From positions 4,840,698-4,904,697 of the forward strand of contig JAJEKV010000051.1 of NCBI GenBank assembly GCA_021234155.1: a stretch of DNA of 64,000 nt. The letters run 5' to 3'. The notes under the pieces were generated by a model, which had not been told where the DNA came from, did no database searches, and was given only the letters and a program-made list of their open reading frames with translations. Shown piece by piece: positions 1 to 11,495 of the stretch (its first letter is position 1; every line of letters begins with the position of its first letter). Source of the stretch: Isoetes taiwanensis. Taxonomy: Eukaryota > Streptophyta > Lycopodiopsida > Isoetales > Isoetaceae. Position numbers and translations under genes: made by a program.

Positions 1-438
1 GCTCAACACACAGATCGCCCGCGCATTGTCACATTCACGGTGGGGCGCATGTGCGGTGCGTGAGGCAATTACGGTCGAGTAGGCAATTGAAGGGGACTAC
101 CACGTATGTCGACCAGGGATCTTACTCCGATGCAGCAGAGTCCCGGCGGCTCAAGTCGGGGATGTCCGCTGCCGACGGGGGTGCTGCAGGCCGGTCCGAG
201 GTGGCTTCAGATTTTCAGGGCACCTGCCGAGGTCACCGCTGCAATCGCGTCAGGCATTGCCACTCTCGCTACTACCACCGGTACCCCGCACCACCTCGCT
301 CCCGTTGCTCCAACCTGCTCGCAATCGCCGCTTTCGGGCCTGCAATCGCCGCCAGCGCCGCCCTGCTTGCTCCCCCGCAACCGAACAGTCATCGAGCCGC
401 CTACATCAAATGCCAACAAATAGGAACTGTGCCTCCGG
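1..438 (+). other. Region upstream of LINE 1 endonuclease
   Basis: No recognisable domain. Overlapping open frames occur here, but none contains a zinc knuckle or another ORF1 hallmark. The stretch is CG-rich and Pro/Ser/Arg-rich in every frame. It directly precedes the endonuclease start at 439 and probably holds the 5' untranslated region or a decayed ORF1 of the LINE, but that is inferred from position only. Confidence 0.4.
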
Positions 439-1235
439 ATGGTATCTTGGAACTGTCGGGGCTTCCCTTGGCAGAAAGGGGAGAGTCTCAACTCTATTGC
501 ACCAGATATGGATCTCATTTTCCTTATGTAAACATGGGAACATGCAAGGCACAGACTGCCGAACCTCCCAGGCTATCTGCATTTCTCGGTGTTCAATGAG
601 TGCACAGGCAAGCGAGGACATGGCGGGGTTGCCTGCTACTATCGTGCAACCTTGGGGCACTCAGTCTCGCTACACAAAACAGACAGGTACAATCGCTCCT
701 TGTGGGTGCGCATGCAGCATGACAGTGGCAGCATTTCCTTCATAGCAGCATGCTACTTTCCACATGCCGAGAGCAACTGTTATAACATTCATTCGGATGT
801 GGATAGATTGGAGCCCTATGTCGATCTATATGATGACATACAGCAGCACAAACAGTTGGGCAAGGTTATGTTTCTTGGCGACTTTAATGCACGCACAGGA
901 GCCGAGCAGGTCCCAAAATTTGAGCCCCTGGTAGAGGATGTCTTGCAGTTGAACCCCCGTAGAGGTGGCTTGGCAAGGATATCAGACGACGTCTTGGCAG
1001 GTAGTTGTTATTGCTGGGTGGTATCTTTGACCTGGTTATTTGTAATGGGTTGGCACAAGGCCATCTTCTAGCCGCTGCACTTGTAGACAGGAGAACAAAG
1101 GGGGCGGCTCCAGTGTGGTGGATTATCTGCTGGTTGAGGAACATGATCTGCACCTGGTTACCCATTTTTCCATTGGAACAGACACTCGGGACGAGGAAGT
1201 GGACTCGGACCACCAGCCCCTATTCGTGCATCTCC
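439..1235 (+). pseudogene. LINE 1 APE-type endonuclease domain, broken
   Basis: In life this domain nicks target DNA to prime reverse transcription. The ATG at 439 opens with MVSWNCRGFP, the family's N-terminal WNxxG motif. Further on come GGVACYY (about 625), LGDFNARTG (about 880-906) and SDHQPL (about 1205-1222), all expected active-site neighbourhoods. At about 515-525 the family's usual LQET is replaced by LM, a TAA stop and TW, so the catalytic Glu is lost and translation would end. The frame then shifts near 1010 and again near 1105 before SDH. I chose 439 because it is the first ATG in frame with the WN motif. Confidence 0.8.
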
Positions 1236-3734
1236 ATTGGCAAGCTCCCCGTGGATCTACTGCCTCAACACCCCAGGTGCCTCAGCTGTGCCTGGACTAC
1301 GACCGTGCAGGGACCTATGTCCAGCTGCTTAAGCATGACCTGGCAGGACTGCTGCAACTCCCCACACTTCAACAGCAATCTGCTCAGCTGACTCACCTGC
1401 TTCTGACAGCTGCTGAGAGATGCTTTAGGAGAGGCCGTTCACGGCAAACCTCGAGCGCTACCACCTTCCCCTACAACAGATGGTTTGATGATGAGTGTCG
1501 GGAGCTCAAATGCACAATCCTGCAAGTCACTGATCCCACCTCCCGCCCACAGGCTATCAGTCAATACCGCTCCTTCCTCAAGAACAAAAAAGCTAGATAC
1601 CTCGCAGAGCATCAGCAACATATGTTTGGTCTCCTGGATCGGCACCCCAAGACATTTTGGAGAATGGTCTTGAGCAAGACTACACAACCCACATGGAACA
1701 TCACCTCGGAGCAATGGGTACAGTACTTGCAACAACTTTACGACCCGCTCGGGGGCCGGACACCAGTCCCTCCACAGATAGGCATGGCTTTGGTCATCAC
1801 AGAGGGAGATGTCATCATGGGCCTACAATGTCTAGCTAATGGGAAGGCAGCAGATTTAGATGGCATGCAGGTGGAACTTCTGAAATGGGTTGGCCCTCCA
1901 CTGGTGCATGTCCTCACGGCATTATTCAATAAAGCATTGCAAGAAGGCTTCCCTCCGCATTGGACCACTAGTAGAGTTGTGCCCATATACAAGGCAGGGG
2001 ACCCTCAATGCCCGGCCAACTATCGTACTATTATGGTCAGCTCTCTCTTTGCAAAACTATTGGCTAACATCCTTGAGCAGCGGCTGACAATATGGACAGA
2101 GGAGGCAGATGTGCGAGCTCTCACACAGGCATGCTTTCGGCCCAGGCATTCCACCATTGATCATATCTTCACTTTGCGCCCATTGATTGAGGATAGCAGG
2201 AATCACCGACAAAACCTGTACTGTTGTTTCGTGGATTTCGCAAAAGCTTTTGACACAATGCCCCGGGACAAGTTATGGGACAGACTGCGACAACTGGGGA
2301 CCCCCCTTGACTTGCAGAATGCAGTATATAGGCTATACAAGGCATGCTCAGGCTGTATCACATCGTCAGGACCGCCGGTAATTAGTAGTATTGGAGTGCA
2401 TCAGGGTTGCCCCCTCTCCCCCACACTTTTTGGCCTATACATTGACCAGCTGGAAGATTGGCTCTCTGAGCATGGAGGTGCGGGCGCCTATCTCATGCAT
2501 CACACAATCCGGCAACTCATATATGCTGACGATGTCAACCTCTTGGCCTATACTCCAGAGGACATGGAACGTCACCTGGATGCTCTTGACACTTTTTGCC
2601 GATTCACTGGCATGCGAGTTAACTTGGCCAAAACTAGGATGCTGCTAGTTTCATCATCTCGACAGCCAAGGCTTCCCTCATTCACTTACCAGGGACAAGA
2701 TGTAATCAATTCCGGACAAACGCGATGCCGTGGGGTGGCTCCGGCCTACAAGTACTTGAGGATCGAGTTCTCTACTATCACCCATTGGGATGTTGCCATC
2801 AGGTTGCGGGTCACGGCGGGTTGGATAGCATTATATGCCATGCAGAACAACAGCCACAAGGCATTGGGGCCATCAGTCACACTTGTTTTGGGCCTTGGTC
2901 GAGCCGGTCCTTTTGTATGGGGCAGAAGTATGGGGTCCGGTGATATCCCTCAACACCTGGAATGACCTCGAGCAGGTGCAGAAAGCCTTCTTAGCACGAT
3001 CCCTTAGGGTAAAGTCCACAGTTCCATACCAGATCCTACTCCAGGAGACAGGTTTTCTACCCTTTCAACGGGCTGCATTGGAACGCCATATCATTTACTT
3101 CCAGAAGGTGGTCGCTATGGGTGATACACGTTTGCCCAACCTTGCTTTGGACATGGCGATGGGCCCCCAATGCCTGAAAGCCTGCTGGAAGGACAAGCAA
3201 GCTCAGTGGTTCTCTCGCTAGGGTGTACAGACAAATAAATGCGTACATGTAAGGACAAAGAAGGATCACAAGGCACTTAAGCTGTACCTAGATGCTACTT
3301 TCCTTCGCAAGCTCTGGGATGCAAATGCTCTGACGCACGTTAAGCTGGCACACTATCAGCAGCAAGTCAATCTTAGGCTCACAAGAGGCCCACACTAGTA
3401 CTTGTACACCCAGTTTCCCATGAAGAAGCGCAGACTTATAGCTTCCATTCGCACGGGTGCACATCGCCTCCGCATTGAGACAGGACGTTGGGCTCGGGAA
3501 ACACGAGAGCAAAGGCTTTGCCAGTGTTGCCACCAGGGCGCCATTGAGGATGAATGTCATGCCCTCCAGATCTGCCCAGCGTTTGCCCATATCCGAGAGC
3601 AGTATGTTCGATTACTAGTGCCTGGCCAAACGTTGTATGAGTTATTGAATACGGCGTCAGTGAGTTTGTTGGGGTCATACCTCCAGGAGGTTATGGATGC
3701 ACGGACTCAGTTGTGTCCTCCGGGACGGTATTGA
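1115..3734 (+). pseudogene. LINE 1 reverse transcriptase and C-terminal Cys/His motif, broken
   Basis: The longest open stretch of the element (1115-2965, 616 residues) covers the end of the endonuclease and most of the reverse transcriptase. It contains VVPIYKAGDP, the finger motif FRPRHSTIDHIF, YCCFVDFAKAFDT (first Asp), GVHQGCPLSPTLFGLYID and the catalytic YADDVNLLAY at about 2520. Near 2865 the frame shifts. The continuation (frame open to 3221) reads LVEPVLLYGAEVWGP, the usual thumb segment. A further open stretch at 3402-3734 carries CQCCHQG followed by ECH and C, matching the Cys/His motif many LINEs have after the RT. About 180 bp in between (3222-3401) is disrupted. Confidence 0.85.
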
Positions 3735-3739
3735 ACTGT

Positions 3740-4040
3740 CCTATACAATTGTACAGCATGCCAGCATACTTATTACTGCTAAGCTTTTTCCCTCGAAAAC
3801 CCTTCAGGGCGGGGGTTTTTTAATCCTGTCAGTAATACGCTTGCAGCTCTCTTCTTGTTTGGGTCCCATAGGCCAATCGGTCTCCGTGGACGCTAAAAAA
3901 TCTATTCTATTTTATTCTATCTAGAGTTGCTGCTACTGCTGTTGTCTTTGGCTCTTCACAAAGATAGGTTTGTTTCATAAATACCACAATGGTATTGACT
4001 TCATTGCGATAAAAATCTCGCCTGACCCCTAGTTCACCTG
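3740..4040. other. LINE 1 3' end and junction to LINE 2
   Basis: No gene. 3740-3893 is non-coding LINE 3' sequence with a G-rich then T-rich stretch (about 3810-3822). 3894-3920 is an A/T-rich simple run. 3925-4040 is unique-looking sequence before the 3' end of the opposing LINE. Confidence 0.5.
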
Positions 4041-5558
4041 CTGGCTAGATACGTTGAAGTGCTCTCTCCATAACTAAGGCCCTTAGCCCAATCTCCATAT
4101 TCACTATATTGTCAAGCTGAATTCTCCAACTGCCTGCCCACTGCTCCAACTGTTTAAAGCATCCCGTTTGTCTCTGGTTCTTGGACTGGCAATTCCCATC
4201 ATTCATTTTCTTTACCTCATGAAGTAAAGTAGCATTTGAGAAAGAGCTTCGATTTTCAAAGGATATAAACCCGTTTCGGCCAAAAGCATTAATTTGAAGC
4301 TTCACATCTAGTTCTTCCATGAGAAATAGCTCTGTCTCCATTCAAGTTCCTTCCAATGGTCTTTGGCTAAACCAGGACCCCATGCAGCACACCCATATAA
4401 CATCACTATCTAAACAGTCACTTTAAACATAAGCTTACGAGTACTGTTGTTGGATTTTGCTTACCGCCAAAGATGAAAAACATGATATAGAGCTCTTACT
4501 GCCCCAGAGCCATGTTTCTCAACTCCTGCAATCCATCTGTAATCGTTGGTAAATTCAATCTCGAGATATTTATATTGTTTAACATGATCCAACAATTCAC
4601 CATCTATGCATATGTAGTGTTTCTCGTTTTCCAATCACCATTACTTTGGTCTTGTTCCAATTTACCGTTATGTCTATTATCTGACAAAAGTTTTCTAACC
4701 GAGAGAGCAATCCTTGCAAAGCTAAAGCTGTTCTGGAAACATGAAACACATCATTTGCATAAATCAATAGTTGCACCATGTATCTACCAACCTGTGCTCC
4801 CACACCTTCTTGGATTAGCCAGCTCTCTTATTCGTCTATAAAAAGCTTGAATAGTGTTGGAGACAATGGACAACGTTGCTTCACCTCGATATGATAGTTC
4901 CATTAATACTCACTCATACTGTCTAGCAACTGCTTGTCTTAGTGCCTAAGATACTCATGGTTTGTCTAATTTGTCTCCCATTTGTTCCAGCCAACCTCAT
5001 CAAAGGCTTTGGTGAAGTCTACAAAACAATAGTACAATGCTCTGCGTAGTCCTTTCGCACTCTCCACTACAACCTTCAAAGTGACCAGATGATCAACCGT
5101 GCTATGCCTCTTTCTGAAACCTGCTCGTCCCAATGCCTGAACCCCATTGCTTATGTGCTTCACCTCAAAAGTTCCATCTATTTGACAATTCCATAGGTTC
5201 TGCCTCAAACATGTTATACAGCTCATTTGAATATTCAAACAGATCTTGCTGGCTAAACTTTCCTAGTCTTCAAATGTCTTCAAAAAGCTCCTAGTTTTGT
5301 GGTGAATCTCATGGATAAGCTGCTCTTGCCAACTTTTTGCACATTCAACATCTTTTTTTTTTAACGAATTTCTTGAAATGGCGCTTAGCTTTAGCTTTGG
5401 GAAGCATGCTGGATTGCTACACACGAGTCATCTCACCAAACCTTACAACAATGGCATTTCCTCAATTTCTCCTGGATTTCCCACACACCTGGAAAGCTAC
5501 GTCTAAAAGGGTGGTTAAAAGCTTTTGGTTTGTTAGTGGATATATCCCCTGATCAATA
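4040..5558 (-). pseudogene. LINE 2 reverse transcriptase, broken
   Basis: Fragments on the - strand: AGFRKRHSTVDHLVTLK and YYCFVDFTKAFDEV (about 5100-5000), a catalytic box written YANDV instead of YADDV (about 4755), NWNKTKVMVIGK, then a thumb segment near 4390-4590 (YKYLEIEF, YGCAAWGP), and a tail to 4045. The Asp-to-Asn change in the catalytic box would by itself abolish activity. Upstream, 5340-5558 encodes Lys-rich linker sequence (AKRHFKKFVKKK). Frames are interrupted repeatedly. Confidence 0.75.
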
Positions 5559-6415
5559 AACTGCACTGAGAGCAACCTCCAATTCAATTGCATGTTGTGC
5601 AGCCTTGTTTTGGTTCAGTTTCATTCTGCCATGGGTAGCCCAATGAGCTATTGCTTCCCTCAGCTTTAGGTGCAAATTAAAACAAAGGGTCCCATGATTA
5701 GATTCTAGTTCATCGTTGACCCTAAATTGGCTGATCAAATGATGATAAGCTGGCCCCCCTACTAAGTAGTCGACCACACGGGTCTTTTATCAGGTAAATG
5801 TTCTAGAAGAAGGGAACAACCGACCTCCATTATACAAAACCAGATGACCTCCTAAATCATTGAACTCGTAATCAGCAAAGACTCCAACCAACATGATCCA
5901 TCTCCTGAGGTGAGAGCTCTTGCAGCCACAGATCATGAACTCCATCATTGAAAATGCTAGCTTGCTGAGCTATTCTACTGTTAAAATCCATTGTAAGAAA
6001 GATAGGTCCGCCTTTTTGCTTGAAGTTAGCAATATCATGTGCCAAGTGGAGGAAGGGATCTTCTACTGACATTCCATCCTGCTGGTAGGTTGGGTTGTTA
6101 AGCAGGGCAAAATATATTGTTGCTAGGTATATTGTCTTGTATCTCGAAATAGAAATATTCAATTGCAAGTTTTAGCCACCCAAACAGCTGTGGTGGATTT
6201 GTCCCTCACATAACAAGCAAGTCCACCAAACCTTTTATGACGATTGGTTCCCTTCACATTCCATACAGATTGCAGACTAGTAAAGCTGGAAGGTCACCCA
6301 GTCTAGCATTTTCATGCTCCCACGCCTCTGAAAGCACCAATAAATCTACGTTTGCATAAATGGGGTCTAATAAAACGTGCTTTTAGTCTGCAATCCCATG
6401 AACATTCCATACCAT
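5559..6415 (-). pseudogene. LINE 2 endonuclease domain, broken (copy A)
   Basis: The - strand ATG at 6415 opens MVWNVHG, the N-terminal endonuclease motif. It is followed by VDLLVLSEAWEHE (the LQET region, with SEAW), RFGGLACYVRD, and IFLTMDFNSRIA at about 6000, the equivalent of GDFNAR. The C-terminal part near 5720 has NDELESNHGTLCFNLHL, where the family would have SDHxPL, so that catalytic motif is altered. Several stops and frame changes are present. At 5559 the sequence changes abruptly relative to the second copy, which marks the duplication boundary. Confidence 0.75.
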
Positions 6416-7169
6416 GCACCTGAGGACACTGCCCCATTCAATCATGGTTGCTTTCCCATTTTCTTAACCCTAATGCGTCCCAGATTTGCTCATCTGCTTC
6501 CTTCAGTTCCCGAACCTTCTTTAATTAGTGAAGTTCATATTGTTGTAGTAGATCAGATCATCGTTGATCCATAACTGCTCCCCCTTAAGAGTGTGTTTAT
6601 TAAACATCACCCTTTCTCTAGCTTATGTACTCTTGAAACAAATTATAATGGGTTTAACCCTGCCCTCTTATTTATTTCCTACCGAAAAAGCCTTAAGTCC
6701 AGGGTCATGCAAGTGCATTATATGTATGAAGAATTAAGAGACCGCTTTTTCCACATTAGATTCACCTTCAAAGAGACTCGTGCATCTGGAAATCGCTTTT
6801 TCCACAATATGAAATATGTACAACAAAAACAGCAAAGACTGTTGAGGCCAACCAACAGCAACTGGTAGATCAGCCCCCGGCCAGACATTATCAACCAAGG
6901 AACATGTTCGAAGAATTTGGAGTGCCAACTCCAAGAGAGGAGATGTCTCAAAGGAGGTTTGACATACAAGAGATAAAAGCATCATTGGCAGAAAGGGCAG
7001 GAACTCTATAAGATCAGAATGTATAGTTGCATAGGCACCTCCTAATCTAAAGGACAAGGGGAAGAAAAGGAGCAGGCACAGATTCCCAAGCTCTGACTCA
7101 ACCCTAAAGAGCTTCAATTTGGACCTCAAAATGGAGGGAGAGGAAGAATTAACTTGAAAGGAACCTCAA
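6416..7169. other. Non-coding part of the duplicated unit
   Basis: No gene recognised. The sequence is shared with copy B (about 26050-26746). Copy B lacks about 50 bp present here around 6990-7045. Short open frames on both strands overlap one another and show no domain. The stretch lies between the LINE 2 start and the gag-like fragment and could be an old LTR or an untranslated leader, but I see no defining ends. Confidence 0.4.
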
Positions 7170-7735
7170 GTGGGCCGCAATAGGGATAGGGCTGATAGAG
7201 ATTCTAAGTGGATTCGACCCTTAGTAATGTCTGAAAGGCCCAAAATGTTGAGCAATCCTCAGATAATAGCAGAATGGAGGCAGAAGCATAATTGCACAAA
7301 ATCAGAGAGTTGTAATGCCTACGACATGAGAGATAAGGACAGGGACAGAGTAGCCACAACTAACCTAAAAGACGTGGCAACAATTTGGTGAAAGGGCTGC
7401 GATAATGCCCATGTCTTAAGCAGAAACAACTGCAGGTTCAAAAAGTTCTCCAAGACGTTCAAATGCCATTATGTTCCAAAGGAGCAGAAATGTCATCTGA
7501 TGCAGGCATTATACAGATTGGAACAACGGTCCAAATTAATTCAGAAGTATATCAAAGAATTCACGGGGCTAAGGCTTTATAATCTGAAGTTAAGTGAAAG
7601 ACATATGGTGGAAGGTTGCATCAAAGGACTAAATGATGAAATAAGAAAACTTGCCCGAGGCATCGACCCTCGATCAGTATCTGAAGCAGAATCTAAGGCT
7701 CTGAGCTTGCAAGGCATAGGACCCCAGAAGAATGG
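7170..7735 (+). pseudogene. Retroelement gag-like fragment (copy A)
   Basis: The reading runs from about 7170 to 7735 with an in-frame stop near 7389 and a frame change. FKCHYVPKEQKCHLMQALYRLEQ and IQKYIKEFTGLRLYNLKLSE, followed by EGCIKGLNDEIRKLARG, fit the capsid-type gag domain of plant LTR retrotransposons (aromatic-rich opening, Y-x-x-E-F, then a short helix with L-x-x-x-I). No zinc knuckle follows and no pol is attached, so it is an orphan remnant. The equivalent in copy B is at 26747-27304. Confidence 0.5.
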
Positions 7736-8395
7736 ACCTTTCTGTAAGATCTTCAACACTTGTCTGCCCTTGTTGAGAAGGGGAATCTGCAATTCTATGC
7801 GAGTGGCGTGTCTCGAGATTCAGCTAGCATCTATAGACATGTCTTGCCAAGCCGTTGCATCGGCCTTCACCCGTGCTGCCTTTCTTAGTGATGGCCTGTC
7901 AAGCTTACTAGTGTGATTCGTTCTACGTGTGGAAAGGGAGTCTATTAAAATTAGCAGAAGCTTGCTTACTATATTAGACATGCTCTGGAGTGCCTCGGTT
8001 GCCTGGGATTCTATGAGCATGTCCATGGGAGTTAAGGGAGGAGTTTGGGGATGGTGTGTTCATGAGGGGAGGCTGGAAAGGAGGTGTGAGAGTGTTAATG
8101 AAGCATAAGGGATACCTGCCCTCAGTGATTGGCACAAGAGTGTTTGGGGGGTTCAATCCTGTGAGTGGAAGGTTCAATTTTTGCTACCGTAGGAATTCTT
8201 TTATGAGGTCGAAACGGTTGGGGCTTAGCCAAGAGGGCCTAGAAGCACTCTTCTAATGATTTATGGATGACTTAACATCAATTAAAGAGCACGTTTGGCC
8301 TTTGAAAAAATTTTGGAACTGCTATTAGCAGTTGCAGCAGTTCTGCTACCATCTAGTGAGAGAAAGTAGTTAGAAACTCTAGTGAGAGAAAGTGG
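7736..8395. other. Non-coding part of the duplicated unit
   Basis: No gene recognised. The stretch is conserved in copy B (about 27305-27980) with small differences, the largest near 8085-8100 where the two copies have unrelated short tracts. Open frames here are short and not conserved between the copies. Confidence 0.4.
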
Positions 8396-9250
8396 CTACG
8401 ATGTCCCGTGCTCATATACGATGCCCCAACCGTATATCAATAGGAAATTTTCTCCTGTCTGCACAGGTCGCCAACATGAGGACGTCAAGATCTCGATGGC
8501 GAACAAGAGACTAGTGTGGGAAGAATAGACGTTCCATTCATCCCGTCTCCCTCGGGACCGTCCTAGCTGCAGAAGCGCATAAACATAAGCACATAACATC
8601 ACATAAAATATACATAACCACCTCGAAGGATGAGATTACCATAACAATATCACATCAAGGTACATATAATAACAACAATAACAAGGGGAAATCCTACCCA
8701 AGCTCAGACTCATGGGGATGGACTGACAGCTTGGGTCTCTAGAGTTCATTGCAGCAGACAGAATTTATGGCAATGGATTGGCATAAGAACAGAACATGGT
8801 AGTTGCGTAGTCCACTCCATCCGCCTCTCATGTGCATATTTTGCAGATTGGCTAATAAGTCTTGGAACTTGACCGTAGCCTACCAGGGGCACAGCCGAGG
8901 GGGCTACTCCTAGTTTGCATCTCCCCAGTTTAAATGAGGCAGGAGGGATCACTCCCCTCCAGAAGGTCCAGGCCCACTACAAGCGAGATAGAGAGCCATG
9001 GTTTCCCATGCTCGTACACGGCTCGAACTCCACTGGGGATGCATCACCTAGGAGGTGTCGAGCCATACCTTACCTACATGCAGTCGCAAGCTATTAGGCC
9101 TAGCCTACAACGTTCCCTCAGTAGATACTACATGGACAAGTCTCCATGTCAACCGATCTAGCCTTGCCACCCACAGCCAGACGGGCTCTTATGCACAGGC
9201 CGCATCAATTAGGAACTAATGGGCTAATCTAGGATCATCAGCTACAAAGT
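8396..9250 (-). repeat. LTR relic a, related to the chromovirus LTR (copy A)
   Basis: Read on the - strand, this segment is collinear with the chromovirus LTR at 33875-35516. The GCGGCCTGTGCATA block (about 9205), a GGGGAGATGCAA block (about 8930), TCTGCAAAATATGCAC followed by AGGCGGATGGAGTGG (about 8850-8815), CCTTCGAGGT (about 8627) and GTTTATGC (about 8587) appear in the same order with similar spacing. The - strand end near 8396 matches the LTR terminus only loosely and no primer-binding site follows. This is an old solo or truncated LTR of a related family. Confidence 0.6.
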
Positions 9251-9899
9251 CTCTTGGTCTCTAAATGAATTCAAATACATAATGTAGGTCTAATTTATCG
9301 ACTTTACTTAGATATGATTAGGGTTCTTTAGTTTATGAGGCTAGAATCAACCATGATGCCAGACATGAGACCTGGAGTTACAGATTATAGCGCCCGTCAG
9401 GTAAATAGAAAACAGAATCTAGCACATTTGCAAAGTTTAAGTTTGATGCATTGACCATATATTTTAGCAATGATTAACAAGTGTAGAACATGCAAAAACT
9501 TGGTCCAATGTTGTGGAAGGAGCCTTTAAGATAAGGCAAAATAGGTTAAATGGGAAAGATCACTTAAATATAGTAGTCCATTCATCAAATTAAAATAGAG
9601 CTACCAATTGTAATGACCTTTAAATTTTAGGTTTACAAAAAGATAGGGTAAAATCCATATTTGGAAATCCACTTTGGTATTTGTGGCTAGCTGTGGCCTA
9701 TGCAAGTGCTCAAAGATGCGCATGAAGATAGTTTTTCGGCAAAATCCTAGTTGCCATACCATAGATGAGAAAAAGAGGAGGCATTGCAGATGTATCGACC
9801 AATCTGCTGTAATAGCTTTATGCTACAGCAGCAAAGCTAGAAAGATAAAATGAGATGCATTCTCAAAGGCTATGGCAGTTCAAAAATCTATCCAAGGCT
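9251..9899. other. AT-rich non-coding segment between two LTR relics
   Basis: No gene recognised. The stretch is conserved in copy B (about 28830-29545), which has about 75 additional bp at 29030-29105. If the two flanking LTR relics belong to one element, this would be all that is left of its internal region, but no protein motif supports that. Confidence 0.35.
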
Positions 9900-10430
9900 A
9901 AAGAGGTGCAGAGTCTCTCCCTTCTGTGCACACTTTGCAGATAGGCTGAATCATGTTATGACGTGGTTCTAGCCTTCCAGGGACGCAATTTCATGGAATC
10001 ACGTCCGGGTTATATCTCCCCAGTCTCGATGCGGCAGAGAGGAAATGAATTCACTCCCGGAGCATGACGGTTTCATGGGTGGCTAGAGGATCATGCCACC
10101 ACTAGTGAACACGCATCCGTACCTGATTTTAACCTCCCAAAGGCTAAACCAAGCCCAGGACGTCCCTATAGGCACGTATCCTATGACCCAGTAAGTGTCA
10201 GACCCATACCCGGCACACACACAGTGACAGACTATAAGTCTAGCACACTATAGGAATTCTGTAGTCAAACTAGGCAGGATTTCACCTCCATTTCATCATC
10301 ATGCCCATTGTTTGGTGTTGAACCATATTATAGCATCTACAGCCTGGTGGGCTCTTGTGCACATGCCGCATTTAATGGTTTTTAAAGGGTTCTAACTAGG
10401 AGCATCTCTATTTCTAGATGGCTTTTAGCT
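9900..10430 (-). repeat. LTR relic b, related to the chromovirus LTR (copy A)
   Basis: A second - strand segment repeats the landmarks of relic a in the same order: GCGGCATGTGCACAAGAGCCC (about 10370-10350), a GGGGAGATATAACCC block near 10020, and TCTGCAAAGTGTGCAC near 9955. It is diverged from relic a, so the two are not a recent LTR pair. The copy B equivalent is about 29545-30060. Ends are not defined. Confidence 0.5.
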
Positions 10431-10565
10431 CTCTACCCCCCTTTAACCCATACACACAGGAGGAACAGAAGGAGAGAATAATCACATATAAATCATCCAT
10501 CATAATCTCAAATAGAACATAGAATAGAGTCTAATCATCCATTTATTCATACAAGAGTCAGATTG

Positions 10566-11228
10566 TGTAACGTTCCTAACCGACATGCCTTAACTAACTG
10601 GGCAAAACCGTCTAGACATTTATGAGTAGTCGCTTCTACCCATTTATGCTGGTGTCTCGAGAACGCCCCACGGGCACATTCAAGGATCGAATACTCGAGC
10701 GGTCTACCATGGGCCCATTACAGTCTCTCGCACTAGAACTATGCTCGTCCTCGAGCATCCAAGGCTATACCATGTCTATGGTTCCTAACCGAAATGCCTT
10801 AACTAACTGGGCAAAACCGTCTAGACATTTATGAGTAGTCGCTTCTACCCATTTATGCTGGTGTCTCGAGAACGCCCACGGGCACATTCAAGGATCGAAT
10901 ACTCGAGCGGTCTACCATGGGCCCATTATAGTCTCTCCTCGTCCTCGAGCATCCAAGGCTATACCATGTCTATGTCGTACCATGTCACAATGATTACCAA
11001 GTCTTTGCAAATTACCCATGCATATAGGCACCCATGGAGACTCGAACCCGAGACTTGCTCTGATACCAACTGTAACGTTCCTAACCGACATGCCCTTAAC
11101 CAACTGGGGAAAACCATCTAGATGTTTATGAGTAGTCGCTTCTACCCATTTATGTCGGTGTCTCGGGAACGCTCCACAGGCACATTCAAGGATTGAATAC
11201 TCGAGCGGTCTACCATGGGCCCATTACA
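10566..11228 (-). mobile_element. TRIM-type miniature LTR element, three LTR units (copy A)
   Basis: Target duplication GATTG lies at 10561-10565 and 11229-11233. LTR units of about 157 bp lie at 10566-10722, 10781-10930 (lacking the first 6 bp) and 11071-11228, each running from TGTAAC or its remnant to a CCATTACA-like end. The primer-binding site is read on the - strand just outside the 11071 LTR: TGGTATCAGAGC (11057-11068), complementary to initiator tRNA-Met. A purine-rich tract abuts the first LTR on the - strand (GAGAGAC at 10723-10729). There is no coding capacity. Copy B has only two LTRs, so the third arose by unequal recombination in copy A or was lost in copy B. Confidence 0.88.
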
Positions 11229-11422
11229 GATTGAAACACAAACTATCTAAAGACTAACCTGTCTCTTGGCTGGACCCGTTATCCCGAAGAATGTCAATGA
11301 TTCAAGGCTGGTTACAGTGTTCAAGCAGCTCCTCCCTTCTCCAAGAGGGATTTGGTATGGATGTAAAAATGACAATTCCTGAAACCATAGACCACATATC
11401 TCTAAAACAATTGAATGGATTG

Positions 11423-11472
<50 letters not shown>

Positions 11473-11495
11473 GATTCAAGATAGAAAATAAACAC
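11229..11495. repeat. Poly(A) tract and short non-coding flank (copy A)
   Basis: After the TRIM target duplication come about 190 bp of ordinary sequence, then an uninterrupted poly(A) run of about 44 nt (about 11427-11470). The matching tract in copy B (about 30888-30900) is only about 14 nt long. The run may be the tail of a degraded retroposon or a simple repeat that expanded after the duplication. Confidence 0.7.

Larger units (their letters stand above)
439..3925 (+). mobile_element. LINE 1: non-LTR retrotransposon, decayed
   Basis: An APE-type endonuclease, a reverse transcriptase and a C-terminal Cys/His motif follow in the order of a LINE ORF2. The reading frame changes several times (near 1010, 1105 and 2870) and there is an in-frame stop at about 520, so the copy is dead. 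No RNase H is visible. The 3' end is near 3894-3920, where a short A/T-rich run of ATTCT-like units could be the element tail; I saw no target-site duplication. The clade is undetermined. The - strand LINE at 4040-6415 shares the same domain order and several motifs. Confidence 0.85.
4040..6415 (-). mobile_element. LINE 2: - strand non-LTR retrotransposon, decayed
   Basis: Read on the - strand, an endonuclease (6415 to about 5580) is followed by a linker and a reverse transcriptase (about 5240 to 4040). Motifs agree in order with LINE 1 (RHSTVDHL, YYCFVDFTKAFD, YLxIEF), so it belongs to the same broad group. The endonuclease half lies inside the segmental duplication (its boundary cuts the element at 5559), so a second copy of that half occurs at about 25124-26040. 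The RT half is present only here. No ends with target duplication were found. Confidence 0.8.

Noticed and set aside
51..745. Overlapping ORFs in all frames at the window start
   Set aside because: The LINE endonuclease frame from 439 explains the right part; the others show no domain or conserved wording.
11247..11495. - strand ORF with a poly-Phe run
   Set aside because: The Phe run is the translation of a poly(A) tract. The frame is absent in copy B, where the tract is short.
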